From Glycine soja (lineage: Eukaryota; Streptophyta; Magnoliopsida; Fabales; Fabaceae), in the NCBI RefSeq assembly GCF_004193775.1, contig NC_041020.1:11539198-11603197 (forward strand): a stretch of 64,000 nt of DNA, read 5' to 3'. The position numbers and the translations under genes are program-made. The notes below the pieces were generated by a model, which did no database searches, was not told the DNA's origin, and saw only the letters and a program-made list of their open reading frames with translations. How positions within the stretch are numbered: the stretch's first letter is position 1; every line of letters starts with the position of its first letter. Shown one piece after another: positions 21,898 through 33,610 of the stretch.

Positions 21898-22230
21898 CTA
21901 AGAGGGGGTAGAAGTTTCTGACTGTTCAGAGTTGGAAACTGCACAAACTGAGCAATGCCGGTGTGACGAAAAATGGTTATGACCAGCGATTGTACCCGCT
22001 GGTTGCGGTGGTAAAACCTGTGGGTGAGAGTAGAGAGAGAGTGCAAGTAAAGCAGAGTAGAAAAATAGATAGATGAAAGAAGCAAGAATACTCATGGTGA
22101 GTGCAAAATTTTGCTGCTGAATTGCAAAGATAGTCACGAACTGATGTTGGATGGAGCTTGAATAGTTTACTAGGTGAGGGAGACAAAGAAATTTGGAAAT
22201 TTTGGATGAAACTTGAAGATGTGGTAACAT
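21898..22230 (-). CDS. Hypothetical 110-residue ORF (copy A)
   Basis: Open frame MLPHLQVSSKISKF... with an internal Met that begins a hydrophobic signal-like segment (MSILASFIYLFFYSALLALS), followed by a Pro/His/Ser-rich tail. The same length and frame are kept in copy C (60308-60640) with only a couple of residue changes. It lies downstream of the BTB/MATH gene on the same strand and could be its 3' UTR region. No family is recognised and coding is unproven. Confidence 0.2.
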   Translation of the reverse strand: MLPHLQVSSKISKFLCLPHLVNYSSSIQHQFVTIFAIQQQNFALTMSILASFIYLFFYSALLALSLYSHPQVLPPQPAGTIAGHNHFSSHRHCSVCAVSNSEQSETSTPS

Positions 22231-22645
22231 ACGAGAGAGAAAGATACCTTTGGCCTAATTATAGAGAAAGTGTGTGAAATGTATTTCCAAAAGAAAGGAC
22301 AAAGGGTTGAGAATCTCTATCACATGCATGCTGATTTGTAATAGTGAGCCACAAATTCATTAACATGAATTTTAAATGTAACACAGGGAAAAAAAAACTA
22401 AGAAAATACTCTTTATAATCACATACCACATTTTAATTTAGACATATAAAATAGAGACATTATAGAAGAATGTAATTTCAATTCATTTATAAAGTAACAT
22501 AATATAATATATAAAAAGATTACTGCAAAACTATATATATAATCTTCTTTTATATTTTTCTGGTCTCTTCCAACCTTGGATCTTAGGTCGTCACTCCTCT
22601 AAACTAGACCTTGGATTAAGAACATACAATTTAGTATTTTCCCTC
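22231..22645. other. Downstream region of the BTB/MATH pseudogene
   Basis: AT-rich. Probably the 3' UTR and terminator region for the minus-strand gene. Nothing else is seen. Confidence 0.4.
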
Positions 22646-24413
22646 TCAACTAAATTCTTTCTCGCATCCTACTCCAGTCTTTAGCAGTTCTGATTGCAGT
22701 AATGGGCAATTTTTCTTAAGATACTCAAAACCATCAGAATGCATCACGGCTGCAATAGACATAATAATGAAAGAAATGATATGAGACTCAACTATCAACT
22801 AACAAATAATGTAGACACCAAAATGATGAAATTATATTACAAGCTAAGAAGTAATCGGCTATGAACTCAAATGTAGAGTTGGGTTTGAAAGTTAAGCATG
22901 GAAACTCACCATCAAAGTTTTCAGCAGAAACTTTTTGACAGATGGACTTCAAGTGGGTAGCACAATAACGATCAGCAAGAGCAAAAATATAGGCAACAGA
23001 ATCTACAGATATTTCTTTACAAAGTATAGATTCACACATCAACATTAGTCTTGGCAAACCATACTTTTCTCCAGCAGCTAACAACTTTGCTATAAATGAT
23101 TCAGACAACGAAGGAAAGAATGACGAATCCAACATAAAGAGCTCTTCATCTTCCAAAGAGTGTCTCTATAAACAAAATGAAGTAAAGCCTGCTCAACATA
23201 GAACACGATTAAAATTAGATAACCAACCAAACGATAGGCCAGATTTTAACTGAATTAAATAGCATATATCTTGTGTGGAACAAAAAACAGCTACAAAGGT
23301 ATAGAGAAAAAGAGGAACTTTTAATTAATGTGACACCTTGAAAACCTTAGGTTCCATGTCAATAACAACTATCTCCTGATCATCCTTCTTCATCGCATTA
23401 AAAAATTGAGTTTCAAACATGGTTGATCGAGCTGCCAAAACAAGCTTATGAGCATGAAATCTTTCTCCACCAACCGAGAAAGTAACATCAAATGATTCCT
23501 CATCCTCTAACAACATCCCAAAATGTTCACCAATATCAGATTCAGGAACCTGTATTGTGTTTAACTGAGAAGAATCTATGGACGACACTAAAACCGCAAT
23601 AGTGCAATTTATCTTCAAGCAGTCATCCTTGAGAAAATTTGACGTCTCAAGGTGTCTCCGTTTGAAAAACCGCGTATAGCCCCTATTACAGAACAAGTGC
23701 ATCATTGATCACTACGTAATGTACACCACAAAAAATGGATACAAGAGCTAATAAATCATGATGATATCCAAATCATATCACCAAAATCACAAGGTTCTCT
23801 AGTTCCTTTGAAAATTTAATTTTTATGTCTTATATTCTAATAAAAGAGCTATCTCTTTAACCCCTGACAATAGTGAAAAAAGATTAAAAAAAAAATCAAT
23901 AACACTTTGCTTTATTTTAAAGACTATATTGTTTACATAAATGTTGGACATACGAATATAATAAGTTTGTATAGAGACTAAAACTAAATTTTAAAATATT
24001 AAAAAACTAAGATACATTTCAATATTTATTTTCTAAAAATAAAAATAAAGAAAACACTAACACTAACCACATGCTGCCATGGTTTATGAGAGTGTAAGGC
24101 CCAATCGTGAGGGAGTGACTGAAGTGGCTATGAACCTTGTGCTCTCCTTTCTTGCATAGGTCGAGCAACGTGAGATCGAACAACGCACGAACGTTGGTGC
24201 TCTTGGAATGGAGTGCAACGAAGACAGAGACATAAGCGGCATTATCTTTGGGGTCCCTACCATCAGGGAAAAAGTATATGGCCCATTGGAACCCTCCCAC
24301 TATGAAAGTCTCACTCACGATGTATTTCCCAATGCCCATTCCTTTCGTTAGTGAGTAACCCTTGATCACAAACTCGTGGGAACCACTCATTGTCTCTGTC
24401 ACCGATTTTGAAC
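22646..24413 (-). pseudogene. BTB/POZ-MATH (BPM-like) pseudogene, copy A
   Basis: Four exon blocks match the intact copy C gene: complement 24068-24413 (MATH, cut off), 23337-23682, 22910-23188 and 22646-22749. Two lesions are seen. The 5' end of exon 1 is lost at 24413, just upstream of [10 protein letters not shown], so the start codon and about 25 codons are replaced by unrelated sequence. Exon 3 is 279 instead of 280 bases, with one A lost near 23157 (CTTTGG instead of CTTTTGG), which shifts the frame inside the BTB domain. All splice sites remain GT-AG. The last exon keeps KKNCPLLQ, the family-typical Cys, where copy C has Trp. Confidence 0.9.
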
Positions 24414-26292
24414 AGTGGGAAGAGCTTACATATGATTACAGGTTTACCTCTTCTCCAAATGAGGCAGAGGGAGCAATTGCTGTTATTATTATTAGGAGTG
24501 TTTGGAAAGCATCCTTGAATATCTTGCTGATCAGAAGGACCCTACTACTTTATGCCAGAAATTTATTGATGAGTTTGATCGATCATCCTCAGTTATTTCG
24601 CATTTAATTGGAACCAAGCTTCTTATATGATTAGTCAGGTACAGTATATATAATTTAGAACAAAACTTTGCATGCAGTATACTTCAAGCAGATTTTGGTA
24701 CTAATAAGTGTCCTAACATTTGTTACTTTTGGGGATGATAATAATAGGCAATGTATAAGTAGAGTATTAGAGTATTTGTATCATCCTCGTATTTATTGAA
24801 CAGATTTGGCTATATTATTTGGGGATGTTTTAAAAAAATGTATATATGAGATGCTTGTAATACTTCTTACAAAGTAATAAAATTAAAAAATATATATTTA
24901 ATATTTTTTCATTTAATAATATATTAGTAATATATTACAGGAGATTTATTCAAACATAAATATGCAAGGTTATTATTAGGAATTGGAATTTGTGTCCCCT
25001 GAGAATGTCTCCTAGTGTATCCAATTGATCGATGAGGTCCGGCTGCTTCCTGAAGACCATAAAGCAAAAGTAGAAAAGCTGGAGGTAGACTTCATACTAA
25101 TAATAATTAAAAAATGTTTAAAAAGAAATAAGAGAAAATCACGTGAGATTGAAAAATAGAGTAGGAAATTAGTTTAAATTAGAAAAGAGATGAGGAAATC
25201 AAGAAAGACATATAAGAAAGAAGAAGAGAAATCTGATAAAAAGAAAATTTTCAAAGCGAAAAGGTGTAATTCACGTTTTATACATAAAACTATCAATTAA
25301 AATATCATATTTCACACAAAATTACAAATTTATTTTAAAAAAATTATCGATCTATGAAACTTTAATCTCACTTTAATCTCACTCCGGCGTCCTCCACCTC
25401 TGGCTCTGGGGAAACATGGTTCCTCACCTCAATCGCTGCGTCATCATCTTCCATCATTTCCAGGCTTATTTTCCCTCTGCTGCGTCACCCTTCAGATTTA
25501 TATATATACATGCACTTCAGGTTTTATAACAGGTACGAATACTTAATTATTGGAGTATTATCTAATGATTATTGATTTTTAATAATTATTTTAAAACTTG
25601 TATATGATTTTTTATTTTTCATTTATGAAAAATTAAAATGAAACACTTAATTAGAAGTTAAAACTTTTAGTATACTTACAACATACTCAGTTGTTTTACT
25701 TATGTTAAATAATATTCAGTTCATGTTAGTATAATATATTTGTATTGATAATATAAAATAATTTTACCCATTCATTTAATATTTAATTAAAAAGGTTATA
25801 TTGAATAAAAACTCATTTACAACTATAAATGTAAATCGTTTCCTCAAATTTAAATATTGCCATTTAAATGCCCATAGTTTTGTTAGTTTGACTTAAGAGT
25901 TGAGACTTATTACCCGGTACATGATAAAGGGATGGGGTTGGAATGCAGTGGAAGTAGTTTAACCGGAGGAGGACTAGTTAAATGAGACATATGACATATT
26001 TTAAACAATTCTGTTTCAATAGGATAGGAGGCAGATAGCTATTTCGTTCAAAATAGAACCATGGTAATGTGAGACATATGACCATATGTTCTTGGTAATG
26101 TGGCTATCTGCACGTGCATGAATAGCTCAAGAGTGAATCAGAACCATGGTCATGTGAGTTCAAGTGCTTGGTTCTTTGACATGGATATCCTTATTTTATA
26201 TGATTTTGATATTTCATATTTGCATATGATTATATTTATAGTTTCTAGCAATTTGTTCATTTCAGCTTAATTCATATATTGCTGATTTGCAG
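24414..26292 (+). other. Exon-like fragments of unknown origin
   Basis: Sequence not shared by the copies. 24414-24470 reads [19 protein letters not shown], with an ELTYDY motif like the end of a SET domain, but nothing else supports that. 24500-24640 reads ESILEYLADQKDPTTLCQKF then IDEFDRSSSVISHLIGTKLL between AG and GT sites. 25030-25075 reads LIDEVRLLPEDHKAKVEKLE before a GT. These look like exons of one or more plant genes that I do not recognise. 25080-26292 is AT-rich with nothing to report. Confidence 0.4.
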
Positions 26293-28026
26293 GGTGTAAA
26301 ATGTGGTATTTATGGTGCCAATTCTGCAGAATGGATTATGAGCATGCAGGTACATTTTATTTTTGAATTTGCTTCCCTTGTTATTTAGATGTTGATATGT
26401 TGATTTTTGTTTCTTTTTTGTGCTGAGTATCTATTGTTATTTCTATTTCTACTGTATTGTTTCTTTGGTAGTTGGATTTTTGTAGTCCTTATTGAGCTTA
26501 ATGGAGAATAAGATATTTCTAGATTGAAGCTTTGTTTCTTATATTGAATATCTACTCTTTGCATAGAGTTCCACTTATTTACGAACAAAGTCCTTTTAAA
26601 ATAATGCAAGTAAAGAACTTACACTGAAACTTGTCCGCTACCTAAAATTGTGATATATAACTTTTCTAACAATGATATGTTTTTTGAAGTTTACTGCATG
26701 CAGTAAATTCAAATGGTGCATGGTACTGGGAGAATATCTCATTGTACAAATATTCATTTTTCAAATTAAACTTATAATTTTCAGTTGCTTTGACACTCTC
26801 ATTCATATGACACAGGTGTTGGGGCTATAGAGTTTATTATATGCCATTCAGAGGTCTCAATTGCACTTGCAGAAGAGAAGAAGATACCTGAGGTTCTCCT
26901 ATCTAAACCCTCTTTTTTATAGCAGTTTAATTGTTAGGAAGGATTTGAGAGTTGTGTACAATCTTTTGTAAACAGTTAGTCTCACCCAAATATTTGTTTT
27001 GAAACTTTTCAGCTATTCAAGACATTTCCAAATGCAACAAAGTATCTCAAGAGTAAGTTTTGTTGATTCTCTCCTTTCTTTCCTAAAATGCTTGTGCTTT
27101 AGAAAGAAGCATTCATTTTTATGTCTTTGTTACAGCAATTAATGAATATAACTTTTTTGTTCAATGGAAATGAAAATATAAGGATATCTTGTAAATGGAA
27201 ACTTGGGGATTGTTTGGTTTGACCAATTTATACAGAATCATATACATTGGAATTTATTTTTCTGAGGTTAATTTCAGTCATGACCTCAAGGAATTAATTA
27301 TGTCTTTTGCTTTGAATATTTTGTGTTTCCCATTCCTAATTCAATTTTTAATACTGCCACAGGATCAAACTCAGAGCTTTGAACTTCCTATTAAGAAAAG
27401 GATGTATACATATCATACCTTCCACTCGCACATACTTTTTTTAGGACCATTGAGGAGATATTCATATGGCATGGTGCTTCAATTGGTTTCTGGCGTGGGG
27501 TAAGTATATGTAGTATATGTATATCTGTCATTATGAAATGAACATTTGATGTAATAATTAAACTTTGGATTTGTTTGTTTGATCCCCCCCCCCCCCCCCC
27601 CCCACACACAAAAGTTGAACTTCGGATTTGGAATATGACCATCATTTACTCAATGGCTGTAGGATGTCAAATTGTTAATTGATGATGTTGGGGAACTAAA
27701 ACCAACTATTTTCTGTGTTGTTCCCCGTGTGCTTGATAGAGTGTACTCAGGTAAACTCTTGAAAATTCTCATGATTGTTGACAGTTTGATGATCTTTCCA
27801 TAATCATATAATGTTGATGGTAAAATTATTATTTCAATAGGACAAAGCTACTCTGCAAATTATTTCTTGATCATTGGAGTAGCATTTTTCTTACTTTTCT
27901 TTTTCATTTTTCTTCCTTCCCCTTCCCAATTGGGAAAAAAATGCATTGACTCTCAACCCCTATCTGATACACAGGTTTGACACAGAAGATTTCTTCTGGG
28001 GGCTTCTTGAGGAAGACATTAAAGAA
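26293..28026 (+). pseudogene. Long-chain acyl-CoA synthetase (LACS) pseudogene fragment
   Basis: Exon pieces with GT-AG borders: 26293-26349 (GVKCGIYGANSAEWIMSMQ), about 26784-26892 (YDTGVGAIEFIICHSEVSIA), 27013-27052 (LFKTFPNATKYLK), about 27375-27400 (FELPIKKR), about 27444-27500 (IEEIFIWHGASIGFWRG), 27663-27750 (DVKLLIDDVGELKPTIFC, PRVLDRVYSG) and 27975-28026 (GLTQKISSGGFLRKTLK). The order matches the middle of plant LACS enzymes, which join free fatty acids to CoA using ATP. The AMP-binding TSGTTG loop, the N-terminus and the C-terminal half are missing. It resembles the LACS1-5 type, but the clade is a guess. Confidence 0.85.
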
Positions 28027-28579
28027 AGACAGTAGAATCTCCTTTTATGTTTATTATTATTTTCAAAACTCAAAAAGAAAGACAGATTTGAACTGTAATT
28101 ATGTTAATGTATGAACATGCGCACACAGTAGAATCTCCTTTTATGTTTATGTAGTCTAATTTAGGATTTTGAATGCTAATTATATGGGTCTAAAATTGTT
28201 CTTGATTAATTTGATTAGGGAAATGGTGATTAGCTAATACTTCTATATTTAAATTTATTTCTTATAAATATAAATCAATAAAATTAAGAGCACAACTATA
28301 AAATTATGTCTAACTGAAATATATGTTGAATTTATTCTGATGTCTTGTCACTCTAACTTTGTGTATATATGCAAAAGATATTGTAGACATCTTTATGGTC
28401 CTTGTACTAGATTAGGGTCTTGATGTCTTGTCACTCTAATAGTGGAGGGTCAGCTCTAGCCAAGGCCTAGGTAATTATGAACTTGGCAAAGCTAGTTGGA
28501 GTTGGAGCTGGAAGGATCGTTGGATTGTTGCACTGCCCACATTCAATTATGTATGTTATAAGCTCTCTCTAAGATCTAA
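28027..28579. other. Intergenic, with short direct repeats
   Basis: The stretch GTAGAATCTCCTTTTATGTT occurs at 28032 and again at 28128. The stretch TGATGTCTTGTCACTCTAA occurs near 28338 and 28422. No gene is seen. Confidence 0.5.
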
Positions 28580-28847
28580 ACATTTACCTACAGTTGAAGA
28601 TGATAGGTACATGTTAAAGACTTTTACCTACAGTTAGGAGATGTAAGTAGAAGTTAATGACTTTTACCTACACAATATACATAGTAGGTAAAACCTATAG
28701 TGACAGACAATTAGCTGTCATTATACGCCCCCTCAAAGTTGACAGAAGAAACATCTGTAGGACAAAGTTCATTATACATTTACCTACGGATTTTTTACTT
28801 ATAGTGACAGTTTTTGTCTGTAGGTATAGGTCATTTTTATTGTAGTG
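28580..28847 (-). mobile_element. CACTA transposon terminus
   Basis: Ends ATTGTAGTG at 28839-28847, which on the minus strand is the tip CACTACAATAAAAATGACC. Inside are spaced subterminal copies of TTACCTAC/GTAGGTA, typical of CACTA elements. It abuts a gypsy pol relic, so it inserted there. The opposite end was not found in this window. Confidence 0.7.
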
Positions 28848-29828
28848 TTGCACTAGGTGTGTGGCTTGTTTACAAGCCTAGTCTAGGGTGATACCTCATA
28901 GGCTATACACACCCTTACTCATCCCATTTGCACCCTCGGTAAACATTAGTATGGACTTTGTTCTTGGGCTTCCTTGAACCCAAAGACGTGTAGACTCTAT
29001 CTTTGTGGTGGTGGATAGGTTTAGCAAGATGGCACACTTTATACCATGGCATAAGATAGATGATGTTTCTCACATCTCAAAACTCTTCTTTGGGGAAATT
29101 ATGAGACTCCATGGTTTGCGTAGGATTATTGTGTCAGATAGAGATGCTAAGTTCCTTAGCCTTTTCTGGAAAACCTTATGGGCTAAGCAAGGAACTAAGC
29201 TTCTTTTCGCTACCACTTGTCATCCATAAATTGATGGGCAAACAAAGGTAGTGAATGGGTCTCTATCCACCCTTTTAAGGGCTTTTCTGAAAGGAACCCA
29301 TAAGTCTTAGGATTAGTATCTTCCTCATGTAGAATTTTCCTACAACAGGGGGATTCATAGAACCACCAAGCAATCCCCTTTTGAGGTTATCTATGGGTTC
29401 AATCCTCTAACACCCTAAGACCTAATTCCCCTCCCACTTGACACTTCTTTTATACATAAAGAAGGGGAATCAAGGTTAGAGTTTGTAAAGAAGTTGCATG
29501 AGAGGGTTAGGAACCAACCAAAGGTGTATGCTACTAAAGGAAATAGAGGAAGAAATGAGCTAGTTCTTAATGAAGGGGACTGGGTTTGGCTCCATCTTAG
29601 GAAGGATAAATTCCCTACTAAGAGGAAATCCAAGCTTAGTCCTAGAGGATGGACCTTTTCAGGTCTTGGAGAGGATCAATAAAATGCCTATAGGTTGGAC
29701 CTCCTAGAAGAGTATGGAGTTAGCACCACTTTTAACATTTATGATTTAATTCCTTTTGCAGGTGGAGCCGATACTGAGTAGGAGGAACCAACAAATTTGA
29801 GGTCAAATCCCCTTCAAGGGGAAGGGGA
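28848..29828 (+). pseudogene. Ty3/gypsy integrase and C-terminal pol relic
   Basis: Reads [49 protein letters not shown], stop, IDGQTKVVNGSLS, then [32 protein letters not shown] and GDWVWLHLRKDKFP. These are the gypsy integrase core followed by the GPY-type region. Several stops (after GLP, CHP, HKS, LTP) and at least one frameshift near 29650 kill it. A polypurine tract, AAGGGGAAGGGGA, lies at about 29816-29828, directly before the LTR. Confidence 0.9.
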
Positions 29829-30411
29829 TGATACAATCCTCCCTAGGAAGGGATCAGTCACCAGAGTCATGAGCAAGAGACTCCAAGAGGATTGGGCTAG
29901 AGCTGCTAAAGAAGGTCCTAGGGTTCTCATGAACCTTAGGATAGATTTATGAGCCCATGGGCCAAGGTTTGGCCCACTTTTCTTTGTAAATATTAGAATA
30001 GGTTTTCCTACTTTTAGGCCTTGTATTTTGGCCATTTTAGGTTTGTAGGGAACCCTACAAATTAAGGGTACAAGTTAAGGGTACCCTAGTAGTATAGGGT
30101 TTTAGCCTTGTATTTCGGGGCATTTTGAGTAGTCTTTGTAGTAGGGACTTTAATTTTTGTATTTTCATGTATTTTTGCATGGGGGTGAGCTTAGCTATTG
30201 GAGAGGTGTGAGTAGCCCCCCTCTAGCTTCTCAAGGAAGCTTTCTTCCTTACTTCCCAAGGAAGCAACCTTCCTCGCTTCTCAAGGAAGCTTCCCATGTG
30301 CTAGGCTATAAATAGAAACATGTGTAACACTTGTCATAACTTTGATGATTGAGAAACTTGTGAGACACACCTCAAAGTTCAACTTCTCTTCCTAATCTCC
30401 TTCAATTCCCA
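29829..30411 (+). mobile_element. Ty3/gypsy 3' LTR, full (start of copy B)
   Basis: Starts TGATACAATCCTCCC after the polypurine tract and ends AATTCCCA, about 583 bases. TATAAATA lies at 30307-30314. From 29981 onward it matches window positions 1-430, so this point is where the copy B homology to copy A becomes visible. A poly-C tract follows at 30418. Confidence 0.75.
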
Positions 30412-30443
30412 TGCCCGCCCCCCCCCCCCCCCCACACCCTCTA

Positions 30444-31394
30444 TGATGCAATCGTACCCCCTAAGGGCATTGAATAGAAGACTCAAAGATGATTGGGCCA
30501 GAGATGCAAGAGAAGGCCCTAGGGTTCTCATGAGCCTTAGGGTAGATTTTGGGCCCATGTCATGGGCTAAGTATGAGCCCACTAATCTTTGTACATATTA
30601 GATTAAGGTTTCATTATTTTTGGCCTTGTATTTAGGGCTCCATATTATAGGTACGGTACCCTAGAAATATAGGATTTTTCAGCCCTTGTATTTTAGGGCA
30701 TCTGGACTAGTTTTTGTATTAGGAGTAGTTTTGTAATTTTCACATGCATTAAGTGAATATTTGATGTGTGTGTTGGGAAATAAATTTAATTGAATTGGGA
30801 GAAGCTCAATCCTATTAAATTTTAGAGGGGGAGGTGAGCATTTGCTTGCTACTATCCATTGCCACATCATATAGTCTCACTTTGTGCATGTCCTTCATGC
30901 TTTACATGCCTCATAACACCTAAGCATACTTAGTGGAGAATCCTAAACTTGATCTTGGATTAGTGGACTGAACCATAGCTGAAATTCACTAATCATAATT
31001 AGTGAAATTTTGGCTCCAAAATCTGGCTCCACAAATTCAATTTCAAATTCAAATTGAAATTTGAGTAGCAAGTAAATGCTCACCCCCCCCTCCCTCTGAA
31101 ATTTACAAAACTACCCCTAATACAAAAACTAGTCTAGGTGCCGTAAAATACAAGGACTGAAAAATCTTACATTTCCAGGGTACCCTACCTATATTATGGA
31201 GCCCTAAATACAAGGGCCAAAAATAATGAAACCTTAATCTAATATACAAAGATAAGTGAGTTCATACTTAGCCCATGTCATGGGCCTGAAATCTACCTTA
31301 AGGCTCATGAGAACCGTAGGGCCTTCTCTTGCATCTCTGGCCCAATCTTCTTGGAGTCTTCTATCCAATGCCCTTAGGGGGTAGGATTGCATCA
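30444..31394. repeat. Inverted pair of a second LTR family (copy B)
   Basis: Same structure as 453-1402. Plus arm 30444 to about 30857 and minus arm 31394 back to about 31061, each beginning TGATGCAATC. Differs from copy A by a few substitutions and poly-C length. Confidence 0.65.
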
Positions 31395-32629
31395 CTCTAT
31401 CTCTCTCACTCTCTTCCTTCATTGAAGCTTCCTCTGTAAGCTTCTTATCCAAGGCACTCTTTTGGTGGTGAAGCTTCTCCTTCCATGGCTTATCCTCTAG
31501 TAGATGGCGCGTCCTCTCACCTCTTATCCTTTATCTTTTGCTGCAACTCCTCAGTTGAAAATCATTTTATTATTTATTAGGTGAGAAAATGGCTTAAATA
31601 AATGGTTAAAGCACGTTAAAAGGGGGTACGGAAAACAAACAAAATGAAAATAAAAGTATGCGAAACAAGTGGGGACCACTAAGGGTGCATAGAATGAATT
31701 GAAAGATTCGATTTTGGGAACTTACTGGTTGAAGATCGAAGAACGACGAAGAACGATGAAGAACGGTGAAGAATCTTCACGAAATCGCTCACGGAAAAGT
31801 CTCGAAAGCGTTACGGAAGCACCTCGGCTTGGATTTTTTCCACAGAAAAAATTTTCCTCACTAATTTCGAGAGAATCCTAAACTACCAGAAGGGTTGAAC
31901 AATTTACTCTACCCTCTTTCTGCTATTTATAGGAGAAAAGAGGGAGGTGGTTGCCACCTAGGCGAGCTAGGTTGCTTCCACTAGAAGGCACCGCCTTCTG
32001 TTGGAACATCCTGGAAGGCCCTAGTGGGCCTGGTTGCTATTTGCACCCCCTTTCTGTTTTTACTAAATACATCCCTTTTGTGTTTGTTTTGCTGATTCCT
32101 TTCCGAAACTTTACGGATTTCGTAATGATACACATTTTCTTTTCGGAATGTTGAGAAACTTGACGGATTACCTAACAACGGGTGTTAAGTACCTCGAGGT
32201 GGTCAAGCGAAGGTTGCATGCCACCAAACAATGGTCCCCGGATGAAATTAGGGTATGACAGTTGCCCCTCTTTACTTATCTTTTATTGGAGATAAAAGCG
32301 AAGTAAAGATAAGACACTAATTTCGTTCGAGCGGAACATCATTCGACCGGTCAATATCCCAACCAACGGAACCTGTCATTCAGAAAGAAAGAAAAGGCAT
32401 CAGAAGCGTCAACAAAACTTTAGTGTCTTGAAAGCGATAAAATGGGATAACCACGACGTTTCCACGCGCTATCGAACTTGATCGTCCCCGCCCAGCAGAG
32501 AAGAATCTCGTGCGTCGTTGGGCTTGAATATCTTCGGACGACTAAAGTAAACCTGCGAAAATTTTGAAAATAATCAGAATCGAGCGACCAACATCATCCT
32601 GATACCGTCAAATTCGTTCGCCTCGGTTG
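31395..32629 (+). mobile_element. Gypsy LTR-like segment with internal deletion (copy B)
   Basis: Retro relic to about 31545, then a jump to sequence equal to copy C 44882 onward. About 880 bases present in C, including the copia RNase H relic, are missing. The part at 31551-31990 contains clustered GAACGA(C/T)GAAGAA repeats and matches C but not A. It ends at the GGGTATGACAGTTGCCCC landmark and runs into the 69-bp array. Confidence 0.55.
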
Positions 32630-33610
32630 ACGAAAGGTGCGGATAACCATACGGTACCCCCGCATGTCACCTGACTTCATGGGTCAGGATGACAGAAGGT
32701 GCAGAAGACGACGTTAGTCTCTGCGCGTCAACGGGCTCGTTTGCCCCTGGTTGATGAAAGGTGCGGATGACCATATGCTACTCGCGCTTGTCAGCTGACT
32801 TCATGGGTCAGGATGAGAGAAACCGTTTGTACGGATAACCGCTTGGGTATCTCCGCATGTCACCTGACTTCACGGGTCAGGATGACAGAAACCGTTTGTA
32901 CAGATAATCGCTTGGGTATCTCCGTATGTCACCTGACTTCACGGGTCAAGATGACAGAAACCGTTTGTACAGAAAGCCGCTTGGGTATCTCTGTACGTCA
33001 CCTGACTTCACGGGTCAGGATGACAGAATGTGCGGAAGACGATGTAAGTCTCTGCGTGTTAACGAGTTCATTGGCCCTTGATTGACAATGGGTGCAGAAG
33101 ACAACGCTAGTCTCTACATGCTACCGTACTCTGAGTCTGATGGATAGTGAAACAGTGTTTATACGGATAACCACTTAGGCATCTCCGCCTGCCACCTAAC
33201 TTCACGGGTTAGGATCAACAGAAATCATTTGTGCGAATAATCACTTGGGTATCTTCGCACGTCACCTGACTTCACTGGTCAGGATGACAGAAACTATTTG
33301 TACGGATAACCGCTTGGGTATCTTCGTACGTCACCTGACTTCACGGGTCAGGATGACAGAAAACGCGGAAGAAGACATAAGTCTCTGCGTGTCAATGGGT
33401 TTGCTTGCCCCTGATTGACAAAGGGTGCAGAAGACGACGTTAGTCTCTACATGCTACCGAACTCTGAGTCTGACGGATAGCGAAAGAGTGTTTATACGGA
33501 TAACCAATTGGGTATCTCCGCCTGCCACCTAACTTCACGGGTTAGGATTAACAGAAATCGTTTGTGCGGATAACCACTTGGGTATCTCCGCATGTCATCG
33601 GACTTCACGG
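32630..33610 (+). repeat. 69-bp tandem repeat array (copy B)
   Basis: Same array as 3040-3960, with one more partial unit near 32760. An open frame of 90 codons crosses the units at 32813-33085. Confidence 0.85.

Noticed and set aside
24414..24470. SET-domain methyltransferase fragment (ELTYDY)
   Set aside because: Only one short motif matches. The Cys-rich post-SET region and other SET motifs are absent.
27584..27604. Poly-C run as a functional element
   Set aside because: Simple homopolymer, and length in such runs is error-prone. Nothing around it suggests a role.
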